Source: Kalaharituber pfeilii
Lineage: Eukaryota > Ascomycota > Pezizomycetes > Pezizales > Pezizaceae
NCBI GenBank assembly: GCA_015179045.1
Contig: WHUZ01000032.1
Span: 372,001-436,000 of the forward strand
Length of the DNA stretch: 64,000 nt
Direction: 5' to 3'
A program made the position numbers and the translations under genes. The notes beneath the pieces were generated by a model that was given only the letters and a program-made list of their open reading frames with translations, ran no database searches and was not told where the DNA came from. Of this stretch, positions 26,401 through 38,140 are shown in pieces (positions within the stretch are counted from its first letter, which is position 1; each line of letters opens with the position of its first letter).

Positions 26401-27713
26401 TATGGCTTGCTGCTACTCGTGAGAGATTTGGATAGAACTTTGAAACAAATACCTTTAAGAGTGCATATGCCGGAAGGGCTGGAATTAATCCAAATCATAT
26501 TCTGCCAGGCAAGTGAGTACATATTGCCGGAATCCCATTCTCTGAGACAAAGCGAGCTAAACTGCACGTCCCAAAAAGGGTCTCGTTAGCGCCGATCCTT
26601 CTTATCGATAGGGAGCTTGTGACTCGATGCAATATGTTCCAGTGCGACCCACAATTGACGCATCAACCAATGCTTGTCCCTCGCAAAGTGCCTGTGATCG
26701 TTTGCGGAGTTTTAATTTCTTGCGAAAATTGGTAATTGCTTTTCCCCAGCAATTTGAGATGATCATGACATGATAGCTGATCATCTCGAGTGGAAGATAG
26801 TGATATCGACAAATACCACTTCTCGGGGTACATTAGATCACAGGTGGCCCAGTTCTTGGGCCCTCTCGGCAAGAGTAGCCTAGCCAGATACAGACAAGCG
26901 CTCTTGGAGGCTGCAGAGCCTTCGCCTGCTGTGAGTTCGAAGGAGCTATTGCTGCATTGCCACCGCCTCTCTTCCAAACGCGCGACAAGTTCCCACCGTT
27001 CCTGAAAGGCTTAAGCTTGCTGTCGTCTTGACATACTATCAGCTTGTTATCAGTTGGTTAGCCATCTGGTCCTTTGTAGCGTAGGTTTTGCTCCTTGTTA
27101 TCTCCCCCTATTACTGTATCAATTGTCTAATAAATGGTTTGACAGATACCCACAATTCTATGCTGCAAAGCCGAAGGCTGAGTGACTGCTCGCTGTAGCC
27201 TAAGCTTGGAAGTGTAACTTGAAGAGAACAAGATCCCGTTTCTCCCTTTCATAATAGGTCGCTAAGTCTTCTGCCTTGCGGCCTTACCTAACTGTACTTA
27301 CGTACGACAAATCCTCGGAGACGGGTTAACATTCCACTTTGGCACGTGCGCTAGGTTACTGTCTGCCACTTTCACTCACAGGAAAGGAGGAGCTTACATA
27401 ACATCCTACCAACAATTAAGAACCGAGCACTCGAAGGAGATCCAACAGATACTGATGACAACTTACTGGATTCGTTCCTACGTCTAACTTGTGATTGACT
27501 CCAAGCTTAGGTTGCATCTCATACAGATTGTGATGTCCCGACATCTGCGAACTACTTAGGATAAATTTGCTTTATTGAGTCCAAAGTTTCAAATCTGGCC
27601 ACATTAGCCAGCTGAATTACATTTGGATAATTTCAGTTATATACCCAAATTAGCAAATTTTGGTTTATTACTACTTATACCCTTAACTCTCTAAATTTTG
27701 AAAAATATCTAAT
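20451..27713. other. Long intergenic stretch, no gene recognised
   Basis: About 7.3 kb contains no open frame with a recognisable family. A minus-strand frame near 23.6-23.8 kb reads CPGYGKPKRLI, which resembles the linker just after a fungal Zn2Cys6 domain. No cysteine cluster lies upstream, so I do not call it. Minus-strand frames near 22.0-22.5 kb are coding-like but unidentified. Confidence 0.45.
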
Positions 27714-30547
27714 ATGGCGACAAATACTGTCCCATATGAGAGCTCTAACGAACCGCTTGGTTCTACTGGTGAGAACGGCTTAACATCATGGAGAGCTAGG
27801 GTAGGCGGAGGAGCGCACAATGGCGGGGGGGAGGAGCTGGATCTAGAAGACGAGGAATCAGCTATTGTTGAGACACCGACCTCATCTGCACATTCGAAAC
27901 TTGGAGTAGGCAAAGACGAATGTAGGGATGATGGGGGCGATGAGACAGATGAGCTTGACAGTGTTTTTGGGGACGTTGCCGATAATGAGGCTGCGGTCCC
28001 CTTAAAGCGGATGCCGCGGCCTGGGGAAACGGACCGAAAAAAGAAACTCAAACCGGGATTTAGAGAACGAGAAGACACTAAGCAACCCGACAGTAGCACT
28101 CAAGGAAATGACCAAGACGAGCTTGTCGTTCGCTGGAGCCAGGATGGAGGATCGCCTACATCTTTCCGGAAGTTGCAAGAACAACATCGTGCGAAGCAGA
28201 ACCATGGCTTATCCAACACTGCTCGAAGCAAACACAAGAAAAAAGCAACGAAGAGAATTGGCAAACGTCGCAATGGAAAAGCCAGAGACGATGAAAGTGG
28301 AGAAACTGATGATATCACACTTTTCTACTCCCAAGAAGATGAAAGGAAAGTTATACGCAAGATGGACAAGCATCTTGTGGGATTTCTAGCAGGACTTTAT
28401 ATGTTGAGTTTTCTGGACCGGAGCAGTGAGTTAAATAATAATTCCTCATTTGACGTTGATGCTTCCATTCACCTGTTTCTTTATTATAGTAAATATGACC
28501 ATATTTTATTTCCTTACCAAATTCTGGATAGCAAGATACCATGGTCTTTCAAACTTATTCACCTTTCGTACATGTACTGTACATATCGTGTTAATCGTTG
28601 CACCATTAATTCATTTTTATCAAAGAAACATCAAGAGTGCATATACGTGAGGCTACTTGAACTAATTTGACTTGGCATCTTCACGGGACACATTGCTCTA
28701 TATAGATATTGGAAATGTAAGAAGACTCACGATATACATGAGCAACAGCGCACAATGCAGCCCAACTAATTCAGTGTACTTTGGTTATGCGTAGGCGCGA
28801 ATAGCAGGTCTAGAAGAGGATTTGGAGCTGACTGGAAGTCAGTATGAATGGCTACTGACATCGTTCTATATCACGTACATTGTTTGTCTCCAAGCACATT
28901 CTTGACAAGCGGCATATTACTGATAGCTCGGTGTGACAATAGGTGTTCGAGTGGATGACTCTCCTATGGAGGTTCATCCCTGCGCATAAGTATATTGCGT
29001 GGTGTGTTGCTGGGTATGTTAGTTTCCTACAGATTATAAAATGGGGTAGTAGAAAGGAAAGAAGGCTAATTGCTTCTTTGTAGATGGGGTTTTATTGCGA
29101 GCATCCGTATGTCCGGTTTCCGTTGAATGACTTGAAAGATTACAACAGCTGATATGGTGTTATCTACAGAGGCTTTAGCTTGGAATTGGCAGATCATGAT
29201 GATTCTTAGAGCTCTATTGGGTGTTGCTGAGGCCGCATTTGGCCCAGGTGAGTAGGACTTCAAAATTGGACAAATACTTACCAATTCAAATGAAGCTGAT
29301 AAAAGAGCATAATCTAGGGGTTCCTTTTTACCTTTCTTTCTTTTACCGCCGCGAGGTGCGACTTTGAATTTACCCTGAAGAAAGCGTGGCCTTAACTAAC
29401 ACAAACACGATACCGTTTCAGGAACTTGCCCTGCGCACGGGCTTGTTTATCTCAGCTGCCCCTCTCGCTACAGCATATGCTGGCACACTTGCATATCTTA
29501 TCACTAGTATACCCTCTCCCTTAGCTCCCTGGCGAATGCTATTGATCGCAGAGGGTTTCCCGAGCATGATTGTGGCTATTATAGCGTGGTATTGGATTCC
29601 AGATGGCCCTGAGGATCAGCGGTGGCTAGGGCGCAGGGAAAGGGAGATTGCGAGAAGAAGGGTGATGGTGGTGAGAGATATCGGGGAAGAAGATGACTGG
29701 ACTGATGAAGGTGACGAGGAGCAGAGGGAGAAGAAAGGAGTAAGGTGGGGGGAGGTTTGGGTTGCACTGGGGGATATGAAGAATTGGATTACAGCGGTGA
29801 GTAGAGGGAGAAAGGGATTTTGGGATGATATTTTAGACAAATTGATGATCTTTGCTAATTGAAGGGGCGATGAACTTGTAGATGATCTTCTTTAGCTGCA
29901 ATGTGGCGTTTAGCTCATTACCAGTATATTTACCCACAATTCTCAATGAGTATAGCCCCGAATCCAATGTCTTTACCACTATATATGCTAATTCAAGCCA
30001 TAGCATGGGCTACTCTGCACTCGAATCTCAAGCCCTCTCTGCACCGCCCTACCTCCTCGCCTTCGCCGCCGTCATCATCACGACCTTCCTCTCCGACCGA
30101 CATCTTTCCCGCTCACCGTACATCATCGTGCATGCCCTCCTTGCCGCCTCTGGCTATCTATTCCTCGCCATCTTTGCCCCCTCCGCCTCCCTCTGGGGTT
30201 ACGCAGCAATATACCCAATTGCAATCGGCGTCTTCAGTGTCGTTGCGGTCGTGATCCCATGGAACTTAAATAACCAGGACACGCCGAGCAAGCGCGGAGC
30301 AGGGATGGTACTGCTTAATGTGATTGGGCAGATGGGACCGTTGATGGGCACAAGGGTGTATCCGAGGGATAAGGCAGGGGAGGGGAATGCGTTTGGGATG
30401 GGCGTCTGTGGGGTTGCGATGTTGGCAGTGGCAGTACTTGCGGGAGGGTTAAGGTGGTTGTTGAGGAGGGAGAACGAAGGGGAACAGGGGAGATGGAGGA
30501 GGGGAAAGGGGAGGGGGAAAGGGGCGAGAATGAGGTATATTTTGTGA
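27714..30547 (+). CDS. MFS permease of the anion:cation symporter (Dal5/Tna1-like) type
   Basis: Ten exons can be placed: 27714-28425, 28706-28716, 28795-28881, 28943-29013, 29084-29106, 29170-29247, 29318-29355, 29422-29796, 29882-29949 and 30004-30547. All junctions stay in phase and give about 668 residues. The family signature is reconstructed across them: SFLDRSNIGNARIAGL, SQYEWLLTSFYITYI, VFEWMTLLWRF, MILRALLGVAEAAFGPG, then RTGLFISAAPLATAYAG. The C-terminal half has ALSAPPYLLAF, IPWNLNNQ, KRGAGMVLLNVIGQ and LGGLRWLL-like blocks. Such transporters carry small organic anions or vitamins such as allantoate, nicotinate or pantothenate. The substrate here cannot be told. The donor after exon 3 is GTTTGT, which is less usual. 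The last intron (54 bases) contains no stop, so an automatic model may keep it. The first 220 residues are an unusual hydrophilic extension. Confidence 0.88.
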
Positions 30548-32249
30548 TGTTCTAAAATGAGGGGGCACAAAGGTTATTGGTCAACCCGCTCTCACTTTGC
30601 GTTCTAGATTGGGTTATGCTATTTCATCAATTGATTTGTCTTTTCGTTGGTGTTCCCACACACCCGTTAGCTTCAATCAATACCTCCCTGCATTACTTTC
30701 TAATCATGTTCTCACCCTCTATACCACTACGCATACCTACACTATGTACTACACTAACTACATCCCTGTAATAACAATAACGCATTCATGTTGCAAATTA
30801 CTACCTAGATATCACACTTTTTCCGTTTAAAAACCTTTGAAGATGCATGAATGCAGGTTCAGGCGATATACCAAAGTCGGTGTTCCCAAGTTCATTTGGG
30901 AAGTAGGGGGGATGCATGGAGATGGAGATGCCGTTAACATCATTGGGCCGGATGGAAATGTAATGATGCACTCATATGTCTCATGTTGCTAAAGCTCTCT
31001 GTAGCTACTGCTACTTCCCTGCATGCTGGGGACGGGAGGGCCCTGGCAGTAGATTTGAGTATTGCGTAATCGAAATTGATGGAGTGCAGATTGAGGGATG
31101 GAGAAAGCTAGATGGGGTCTCTGTGTACTTATGTATGTATATGGAATATGATCTGATGGCTTTATAAACTTTGATGAGATCTAATTACAAGGTACCAATG
31201 GTAACGTACTCAGGGGCGATATCAATCCAGCCCTGGCATATCGACAGTTGCAGGAATACAGAGCTCCCAGCCGATCCCAGCCTGATTCACGCCTATATTG
31301 AGCACTGGTGCTTTCTATTTGCAACTAAGCATTAAGGAAGTACATTACATCTATCAAGTAAGCAATATCTCTCGCTGGTCAACATGTGTAACACGCGCTG
31401 ACTTCTACCCCATCCATAAGTAACCATTTTGCTAACCATCCCTTCCCTAACCCTTCTCTTGCCTACTTGTACTAGAGCTAGAGTACAACTAGCCCTCTCA
31501 GTTCTCCAGGTCTGTGACGTGCAGTTATTACATATATATACTGCCGCGGGAGATCTGAGTCTAGAGTTGAATTAATGCATGCAATGTCATGTAACAGAAA
31601 TTGAAAGCTACCTAGATGTGTTTCCCCCGTTCCGTGTTTCCATGTGCATCTACAGCACTCTAATATGTATTCAAGACGTACGTTTTACTTTCACCTTGTA
31701 CATGCATACATGCTGCACGTTAGGGTGCATGCTACAGTCCACTGCATGCAATATTGGCCATCAGTTAATTAACAGGGTGAACGACGCATATGCATGTATA
31801 TTATATTGGGCCGCCAGGAAAGTTGAAGAGATATACAGAGTATGTGGTTGGTTGCCGACCCCTACCTGTCCCACCAACAAGTGTCCCCGGCCATGACCCT
31901 GCAGTAGGAGGTGGAGCCCGCGTATTCAATTAATATTGTGGTCAATTGGGTTAGAATAGGATAGGGTAGAGAGGTGGAGTACCGGCATTACGGCCGCTGA
32001 TGCAGAGTCCCTGCGTGCAGAGTACATACTTAAGTGCGTGTGCGTCTATAAGATGCATCTAATTACGAACGGACGGGAAATGGAAGGTTAAGTAGGGAGT
32101 GCAAATACATTACATATCAAGTATTCATGTACGGATTCTTCAATTCCGAGATGTGCCTATAACTAGATAAAGGTCGTTTATTGTCGTCCTGACTTGACAA
32201 TGGTCCTAAAAATAGAGCGAGTGCGAAAGAAAGAATGTAAGTCAGAACT
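30548..32249. other. Intergenic, no gene recognised
   Basis: The first few hundred bases are the likely 3' untranslated region of the MFS gene. Beyond that I see only short open frames without family resemblance. Confidence 0.5.
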
Positions 32250-32482
32250 GACCTATAGCTTGGTGGTCTAGTGATAGAAATTACAACAAGAGATCGTAAG
32301 AGGTATAGTTCTACGATTGAGGGCCTCGGTTCGAATCTCATTTTGAGCTGGGGAAAAAGGCCGTCCAGCCACGGTTTTCAAAGATGGACTCTAATGCTCT
32401 GCTTCTAACATTAATCAGTATAGAGTTGTAACCGGGGCAATCTGTTTATTTTTTTCGTGTAATTGGAATAAAAAAAAAAAAA
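32250..32482 (+). mobile_element. Candidate tRNA-derived SINE
   Basis: An A-box-like TGGTCTAGTGATAG (about 32264-32277) and a B-box GGTTCGAATC (about 32328-32337) resemble an internal RNA polymerase III promoter. An unrelated body of about 130 bases and an A13 tail at 32470-32482 follow. Between the boxes, ATCGTA and TACGAT can pair as a six-base stem. The acceptor and T stems of a functional tRNA do not form, so this is not an intact tRNA gene. The sequence CTATA occurs on both flanks and is too short to count as a target-site duplication. A tRNA pseudogene is the alternative. Confidence 0.45.
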
Positions 32483-33365
32483 GGTCTATATGGGGAGTTC
32501 AGAACAAGTAGCATACTCGTGATGGTAATTTACCAATCACAGGGTAACAAGGATTTCTCCGATCTATTTGCTATTACATTCATTTGAGGCCTCAACTGCA
32601 TCAGATCTTGCCTTCTTTCCTCTGCTAGTCTAGCCACTGTGTAGCAATGGTAGCTTTTACATATGAACTACGGTTGGTGTTGCAAAAACGTAAAAAGTCC
32701 TAGTAACGAGCGAATCAAGAAATATCTAATGCAGGGTCTCAACCCTTTCGCATATGCGTATGTTTAACCCATGTACTTTACGTCCATCTTCCAATATTTT
32801 GGAATGTGACGATTCTACTGGAGTAGTGGGGGCCGGCGAGATCTCCAGCATGTCGGTTCCCCTCCCTCACCCTTCCCCCTGCTCCGCAGTTCTCCGCGGA
32901 TACTTGATGTGCATGTGCTTTATGTCAAGTTTTCAACGTATAAGAACATATGCTCATGAGATGGGATAAGATCCCTACTTTATTGGACTGGACTGCAAGT
33001 TAAGTACATCACGATCTGATTGGCCCTGGCCCCCAACTGGGGGATTTCGATTGCAAGTTTTAGGACTATGATGAATTCCTCGAGCCATCCCATCACCCCA
33101 ACAAGCATACTAATACGGCAAAGTCGACTCTGCTATAAAAGCGACCTACTGAGTACCTGAGAAAGTACCTGAGACTATTGGAGTTTGCTATAGTACTTAT
33201 GCGGAAATGGGATTAATATTTACTTTTCCGATGCTGTCTTGGTCGCCTACTACCCAAATAGGCAATGCATCGTACTCTCACATGGTTTAGACGATTTGAT
33301 ATAAAAAAAGAAAAAGATAAAAACCCCTCGGCTAGCAAGGAACTTCCCAGACAACCGTTCTTTTC

Positions 33366-33997
33366 ATGCAAAAGTACCTCAGAAGCATCCTACATCTCAA
33401 CCTAGGTACTAACCTGACGTACCTTTTCTTTACCCTTGTCAAACGTTGGCTCCAGTCCGCTGTAGAAATCTTTTCACATGGGAATCTCGCTGCTCTTGAA
33501 TTCGGAAAAGACGGTAAGTGCATATGTAAGTATTGCGAAATATGTCTTTGTTTGAGTGATTCTGATTACATACATATATACATCAAGATATTTCGTTTAC
33601 GTGCTAACTTATTATAGGAGCAAAAGGGCCCACATATGCACAGAGGTATGCGGGTGGCCTTGCGAAGTGGGCCCTGGGATCTGCGTGGGGTTGGGGGGAG
33701 TTGTCGATGCCTGCAGGGACAGCAGACATGTGCCTTCGCTATCATGCCCGTGAGTAGTTCAGTAAATCATATATTTAGTTCATTGGTGAATATACATACA
33801 TACGGAAAAGTATATATGCAGGGCAAGCGGCGCAGCGTTCATGGACCTGCCAAATGCATTTGGCAAGGCTGCAACGGAATACTTTGAGAGCTGAATGGGT
33901 AATGCCGCCATATCACCTGCAATGCAAGGTAGTAAGTACGCAACTACCTACTGCTAGCAGTAGTAGCTATAGAGAGGTGCTTGGACAACATGGCTGA
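33366..33997 (+). CDS. Candidate three-exon gene or gene remnant, family unknown
   Basis: Exons 33366-33513, 33618-33749 and 33822-33997 join in phase and give about 151 residues. The first intron is convincing (GTAAGT donor, GTGCTAACTT branch-like site, TTATAG acceptor). The second has a GTGAGT donor and ATGCAG acceptor. Exon 2 reads like a real protein (KGPTYAQRYAGGLAKWALG...). A TATAAAA-like sequence sits about 70 bases upstream. In exon 3 a different frame (SGAAFMDLPNAFGKAATEYFE, ending at 33894) looks more protein-like than the in-phase frame, which hints at a frameshift. I do not recognise the family, and it could be a pseudogene. Confidence 0.35.
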
Positions 33998-36900
33998 GCA
34001 AGCTTACGTAGTATTTACATGGTAAAGGAAGGGAAACGGGGGGAAGGCTGCGAAGTAGAAAAGTGGGGAAAAAGCAGGGCAAGGAAGGCGATTGGCTTCA
34101 ATTAACCGAAATGGAGCCGATGACTGGAAGGCCACAGTAGTACATAAGATGTAAAACTACAGATATGTGAGAATAGGCAGTTGAGGTTTTGTCTGCTCCA
34201 AAGTCCTACTAACTAGATAAAGTCGTATAACGGCACATGATGTCCAATTGCAAACCAGTATCACGAAGCACACAAGGTCTTGCAGCCTCATCTCCACATG
34301 CTATCTTCATAACAGCGTTTTCACACACATGATCCCCCACAGCCCCACAAATCCACCATCCTCCTCCCCTACACACATACACACACGTACACTCGGCGAG
34401 AACACCGAACTTTCATACCACATTCCAATCTAGCCCTAATCGAACTAATTACTCAATAGGCCCCAGGTTGCTGTTTTGCTGACAGGCGGCTTTGGAATTG
34501 GGCTGGGTGTGATGTGGTGTGATGCTCATGAGCGGGTATAGCAGGCTGTCAGGCCCTCCAAAGTGATATGCGATGTAAACTTTAGCAGCTCCTTAGCATC
34601 TTCCTATCTTTGCGCGCTGATAAAGTACTCTTGAGTCGTGTGTTAACAAATACCAAGGGCACGGGCTAGCTGCGGCAACACTGAAGGGGTTAAGCATCAA
34701 TTGTATCACATTCCTTGGAAGTAGGCGGCGGGTAAAATAGCAGCACTGGAGTTTATCAGAAAAGTGGACCTATTAAGGCATTTTTGCAGCTGAAGCTGAA
34801 TTTTTGGCAAGCCTCATCTCCACACAGTTTTCTTCCATACGCTTCCAAGGGGTTGCTCTTCAATTGGCCACATGCTACCAAGCAAGCGGAATCAGTGTGT
34901 CTGCTTGTATGTCTGCATACCAGGGACCACTCCCTGCCCTTGCTCTACCGGTCCGAGTTTCAAATCGGCCCGCAACTAGAGATGGGCCCGAGATAAGAGA
35001 TGCCCACCCGGATCAGCGGCGAACTCCTGAGCCCCGCACTTCCCCGCACATTCAAGAGCGCTCAGCGGGGTAGCAAGGTTTTAGCTACCTGCCTTCACTA
35101 CGCCTATCTAAAGTTTTGACGTAAGACTGTTCGCAAACTGTTGATGCAGCGACGCCAAGAAAGGAGGTTGAGAGTTGCCTATTTGGGAAGTTGCGAAATG
35201 ATCGGCGGGGAGTGAAATTGGCGCATCAGAGTGTAAGGTTGCCTTACATCGAATCGAGGTAGCTGAGTTAGGTAGTTGAGCTAGTTGAGCACATGAGGTG
35301 GTCGAGCATGCATGCGGAAGGCAGCTCTTCGGGTTAACTTGTGTATTTAAAGAAGGCCATCAGAGGAGAATAAACGATGGCTTCTCAAAGACTCCACTCT
35401 TACACAGAGAGGGGGCTTGAGGAACTAGACTATACTCATGGTGCTTGTAGAATACTAGTACTTAGTCTTTCTCTCGAGGACAACTTTCTGGATTTTGGGG
35501 ATTGATGTGGGACGGTTTTAACAATTCCCATGCCCGTTTAGACGCAATTGAAGTCGACAGAGCGATACAACGTTTCCCCCAAACTCTGAATGTCTATCCC
35601 GTTTGTGCTCAAATAATTGAGGAGGACAGTGGGGCTTCTCTCAAGCCTTCTTGACTTCCTCCAAGGCTTGCGCTTCCTCACGAGCTTTCCCAGCATCGAA
35701 CTGCTCTTTCCTCCATTGCACGGCTTGTAGTAGAGCCTGCTTGCTCATGAATGTGGAAACAGAGGATTTTGGTCGAGCTGATTGCTATATGCTCACCATG
35801 TTATAATGTGCACCACAAAAAAAATGAAGGAGGAAGCGATATACAAGCTGCAACTTCGCCCATACCCTGGCTCTTTGCAACTTGTCCTAATTTTGTGAGA
35901 TCACGAGTAATACCGTTCAAGTTTCAGCCGTGTCTCCTTCAATGTCATTGAAGCAGTGAATATTTTTCCGCCCTGCTCTTCTAATAACGGGTCATGTACA
36001 GCGGCGAATTATTCTATGAGCGGCCAAGGGAAAACAAATTGTGGAGGAAGAAGAAGAGAGTCACTGGAATTTATTATTGGAGACACGCGTGATAGTGAGT
36101 GCAATGTATTTTCATCTGAATAACCTGCAAGAGATATTAGTTCGGTTCAAATAGGGCATAGCATACGAGAATAGTTGAATAGTAAAGCCAGTTGTCCTTC
36201 CCTTATATAACTCCCTTACCTTCACCCCTCCAAGATCCCAAAAAGCGATATCATGTCCGGGGTCTGGTAATACAACACTTCGTATTCCAGAGCTCGTTTC
36301 CCAAACCTTCCCATATTCTCGCTGGTGGTACATTGCCTAGTGTATTGCCCGCAATACTGGTCAGAGGACTCCAGGAACCACTTTCGAGGGGAGCTGAGAG
36401 TGAAATGCGGACGCTAATGCATTTGAACAAGAAGATGGTCAAAGAAGGCAGTTCAAAGACCGACAGAATACTAAGCTAGGGACGGGGGCTCGTTGGATGG
36501 ATTGACTTGGGCCATCATTTTGTAACAATGGAAAATAGCAGATGCAGCGATGGAAAAAAAGGTAAAGGTACTGTATGAAGGAATATTATAAAAAATAAGG
36601 CACGTCATGAAAGTTAGTAAAAATTTCATAGTCTAAAATTGTTGGGCCAACAATGATCTGCCACGATTGTTGCATATTTCAGACTGTTGAGCTTGGTAGT
36701 TTTGTCTCTTCATCTTTGATGGTACAGAAGAAGAAAAATTGTATCATCACATGCGGCAAATCCATCGCGGCCAAATTCCAAGGAAGTGAACCCAAGCGGG
36801 ACTGAAGGTTACATACCTATTGAGCCTATTGAAAGGGGATACTGGCCGGGGATAGCAATTCCCATTTTTAAATAACGTCAAAGTGAAATCAGATGGTAGC

Positions 36901-38052
36901 ATATGGTAGTTCATAGCATTGCAAGAACAGAGATATGGTACGGTTGGTTGACTTACCTCGATTGAACGGATGGGTATGTAAGGACCAAATAATAGTAGTA
37001 ACTGGCCGATTGGTGCGAGAGGAAGCCCCGAGAGGAAGACCCGCAGGGAGCATGGCACTGCTTCGGTGAGCAAAGAATGCGAGTCAGAGAGGAAGCTTCG
37101 CAGCAACAGGGCCAGAGGTTTGCAAGCGGGGGCTAGGGGCTTGGTATGAGACTAGGGGGGGGCCAAGTGCGCCGCGCGCTAATGGCAGCAGGGGTGCCGC
37201 GGTCTTGGCACGGATCCTGGCGACGATGCAGGCCCAGCTCCATGCGCGCCCTGCAGGTACCCGAGTCCCGCGCCCACATATGATAAATGATACTTCACGA
37301 CCCCCCGAAGCGTTGAGCGCGGAATCACGGCACGCAAACTCAGACTTCAGCCCTACGCGCATCGTCCAGGCCTGTCACGCTGCTCCCCCCCTTGCCCGCG
37401 CTTTGACTTATGCTAGGCCCGTACCTCATCATAGAGCCATCTTGTACTCGTTCCCGAAACTCTACGCTCGGCACATCGTAGCCTTGGGCCGGTGAAACTC
37501 AAACCCGCTCGTATAAAGCAGTGTCGTCCCAATTCCCTACCTAAACATTCTCCCGTCATCGTATGCAAGCCCCCCATATGTCCAACTAGGCTAACAAGCC
37601 AAAGTCAAACAATATTTCTTGACATCTAGTAAGTTCCGCCTGAGCCCGAAGCTTCGCATTGGCCTCATGTGTGAGTGTCAACAGGTCAACTTGCAACAAC
37701 CGGGCGAGCTCCCTTGATCGGTATACCATGCATCGAGAGTAGAGTCCTCCGGTATTCACTCGGCCGCCGGCCTAGCACCGAAACGCGCCGGTCTTTCCCG
37801 GAACTTGATGAGGAATAAAGTCTGCTTGGGCTAATCTGGCGGTTCTCTTCTTACCGATACCCATATCTCTTCACGTGTGTTCTATGATGCTCTCAACTTG
37901 CACCATATGGCATTCAAAGTGTTCGCAGGGCTGAGGCGACTTCAAACTGGAATGAGTTAATCGTGGAGCTCTCATTAGCACAACAACTCTAAGCATCATG
38001 ATGAATGATGGGTCAGCTGGGGCTGCGGGCCGATCATGGTGGGATCGAGGAT
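33998..38052. other. Intergenic, no gene recognised; possible exon relics near 36.2-37.1 kb
   Basis: Most of this stretch shows nothing. On the minus strand near 36.2-36.4 kb one frame reads GRFGKRALEYEVLYYQTPD followed by a stop. Near 36.96-37.1 kb a hydrophobic frame ends at a GTAAGT donor. These look like pieces of coding sequence, but I could not join or identify them. Confidence 0.4.
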
Positions 38053-38060
38053 TATAAAAG
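38053..38060 (+). promoter_or_regulatory. TATA box of the giant cell-wall protein gene
   Basis: TATAAAAG lies 88 bases upstream of the start codon at 38141. That is a plausible spacing for a core promoter with a short 5' leader. Confidence 0.6.
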
Positions 38061-38140
38061 GAAGCTTGATCCTCCTCTATGGGTCCAGCATAACCATCAG
38101 TGCCTATACTGTCGACATTTCACGGGTATCGACAGCATAG

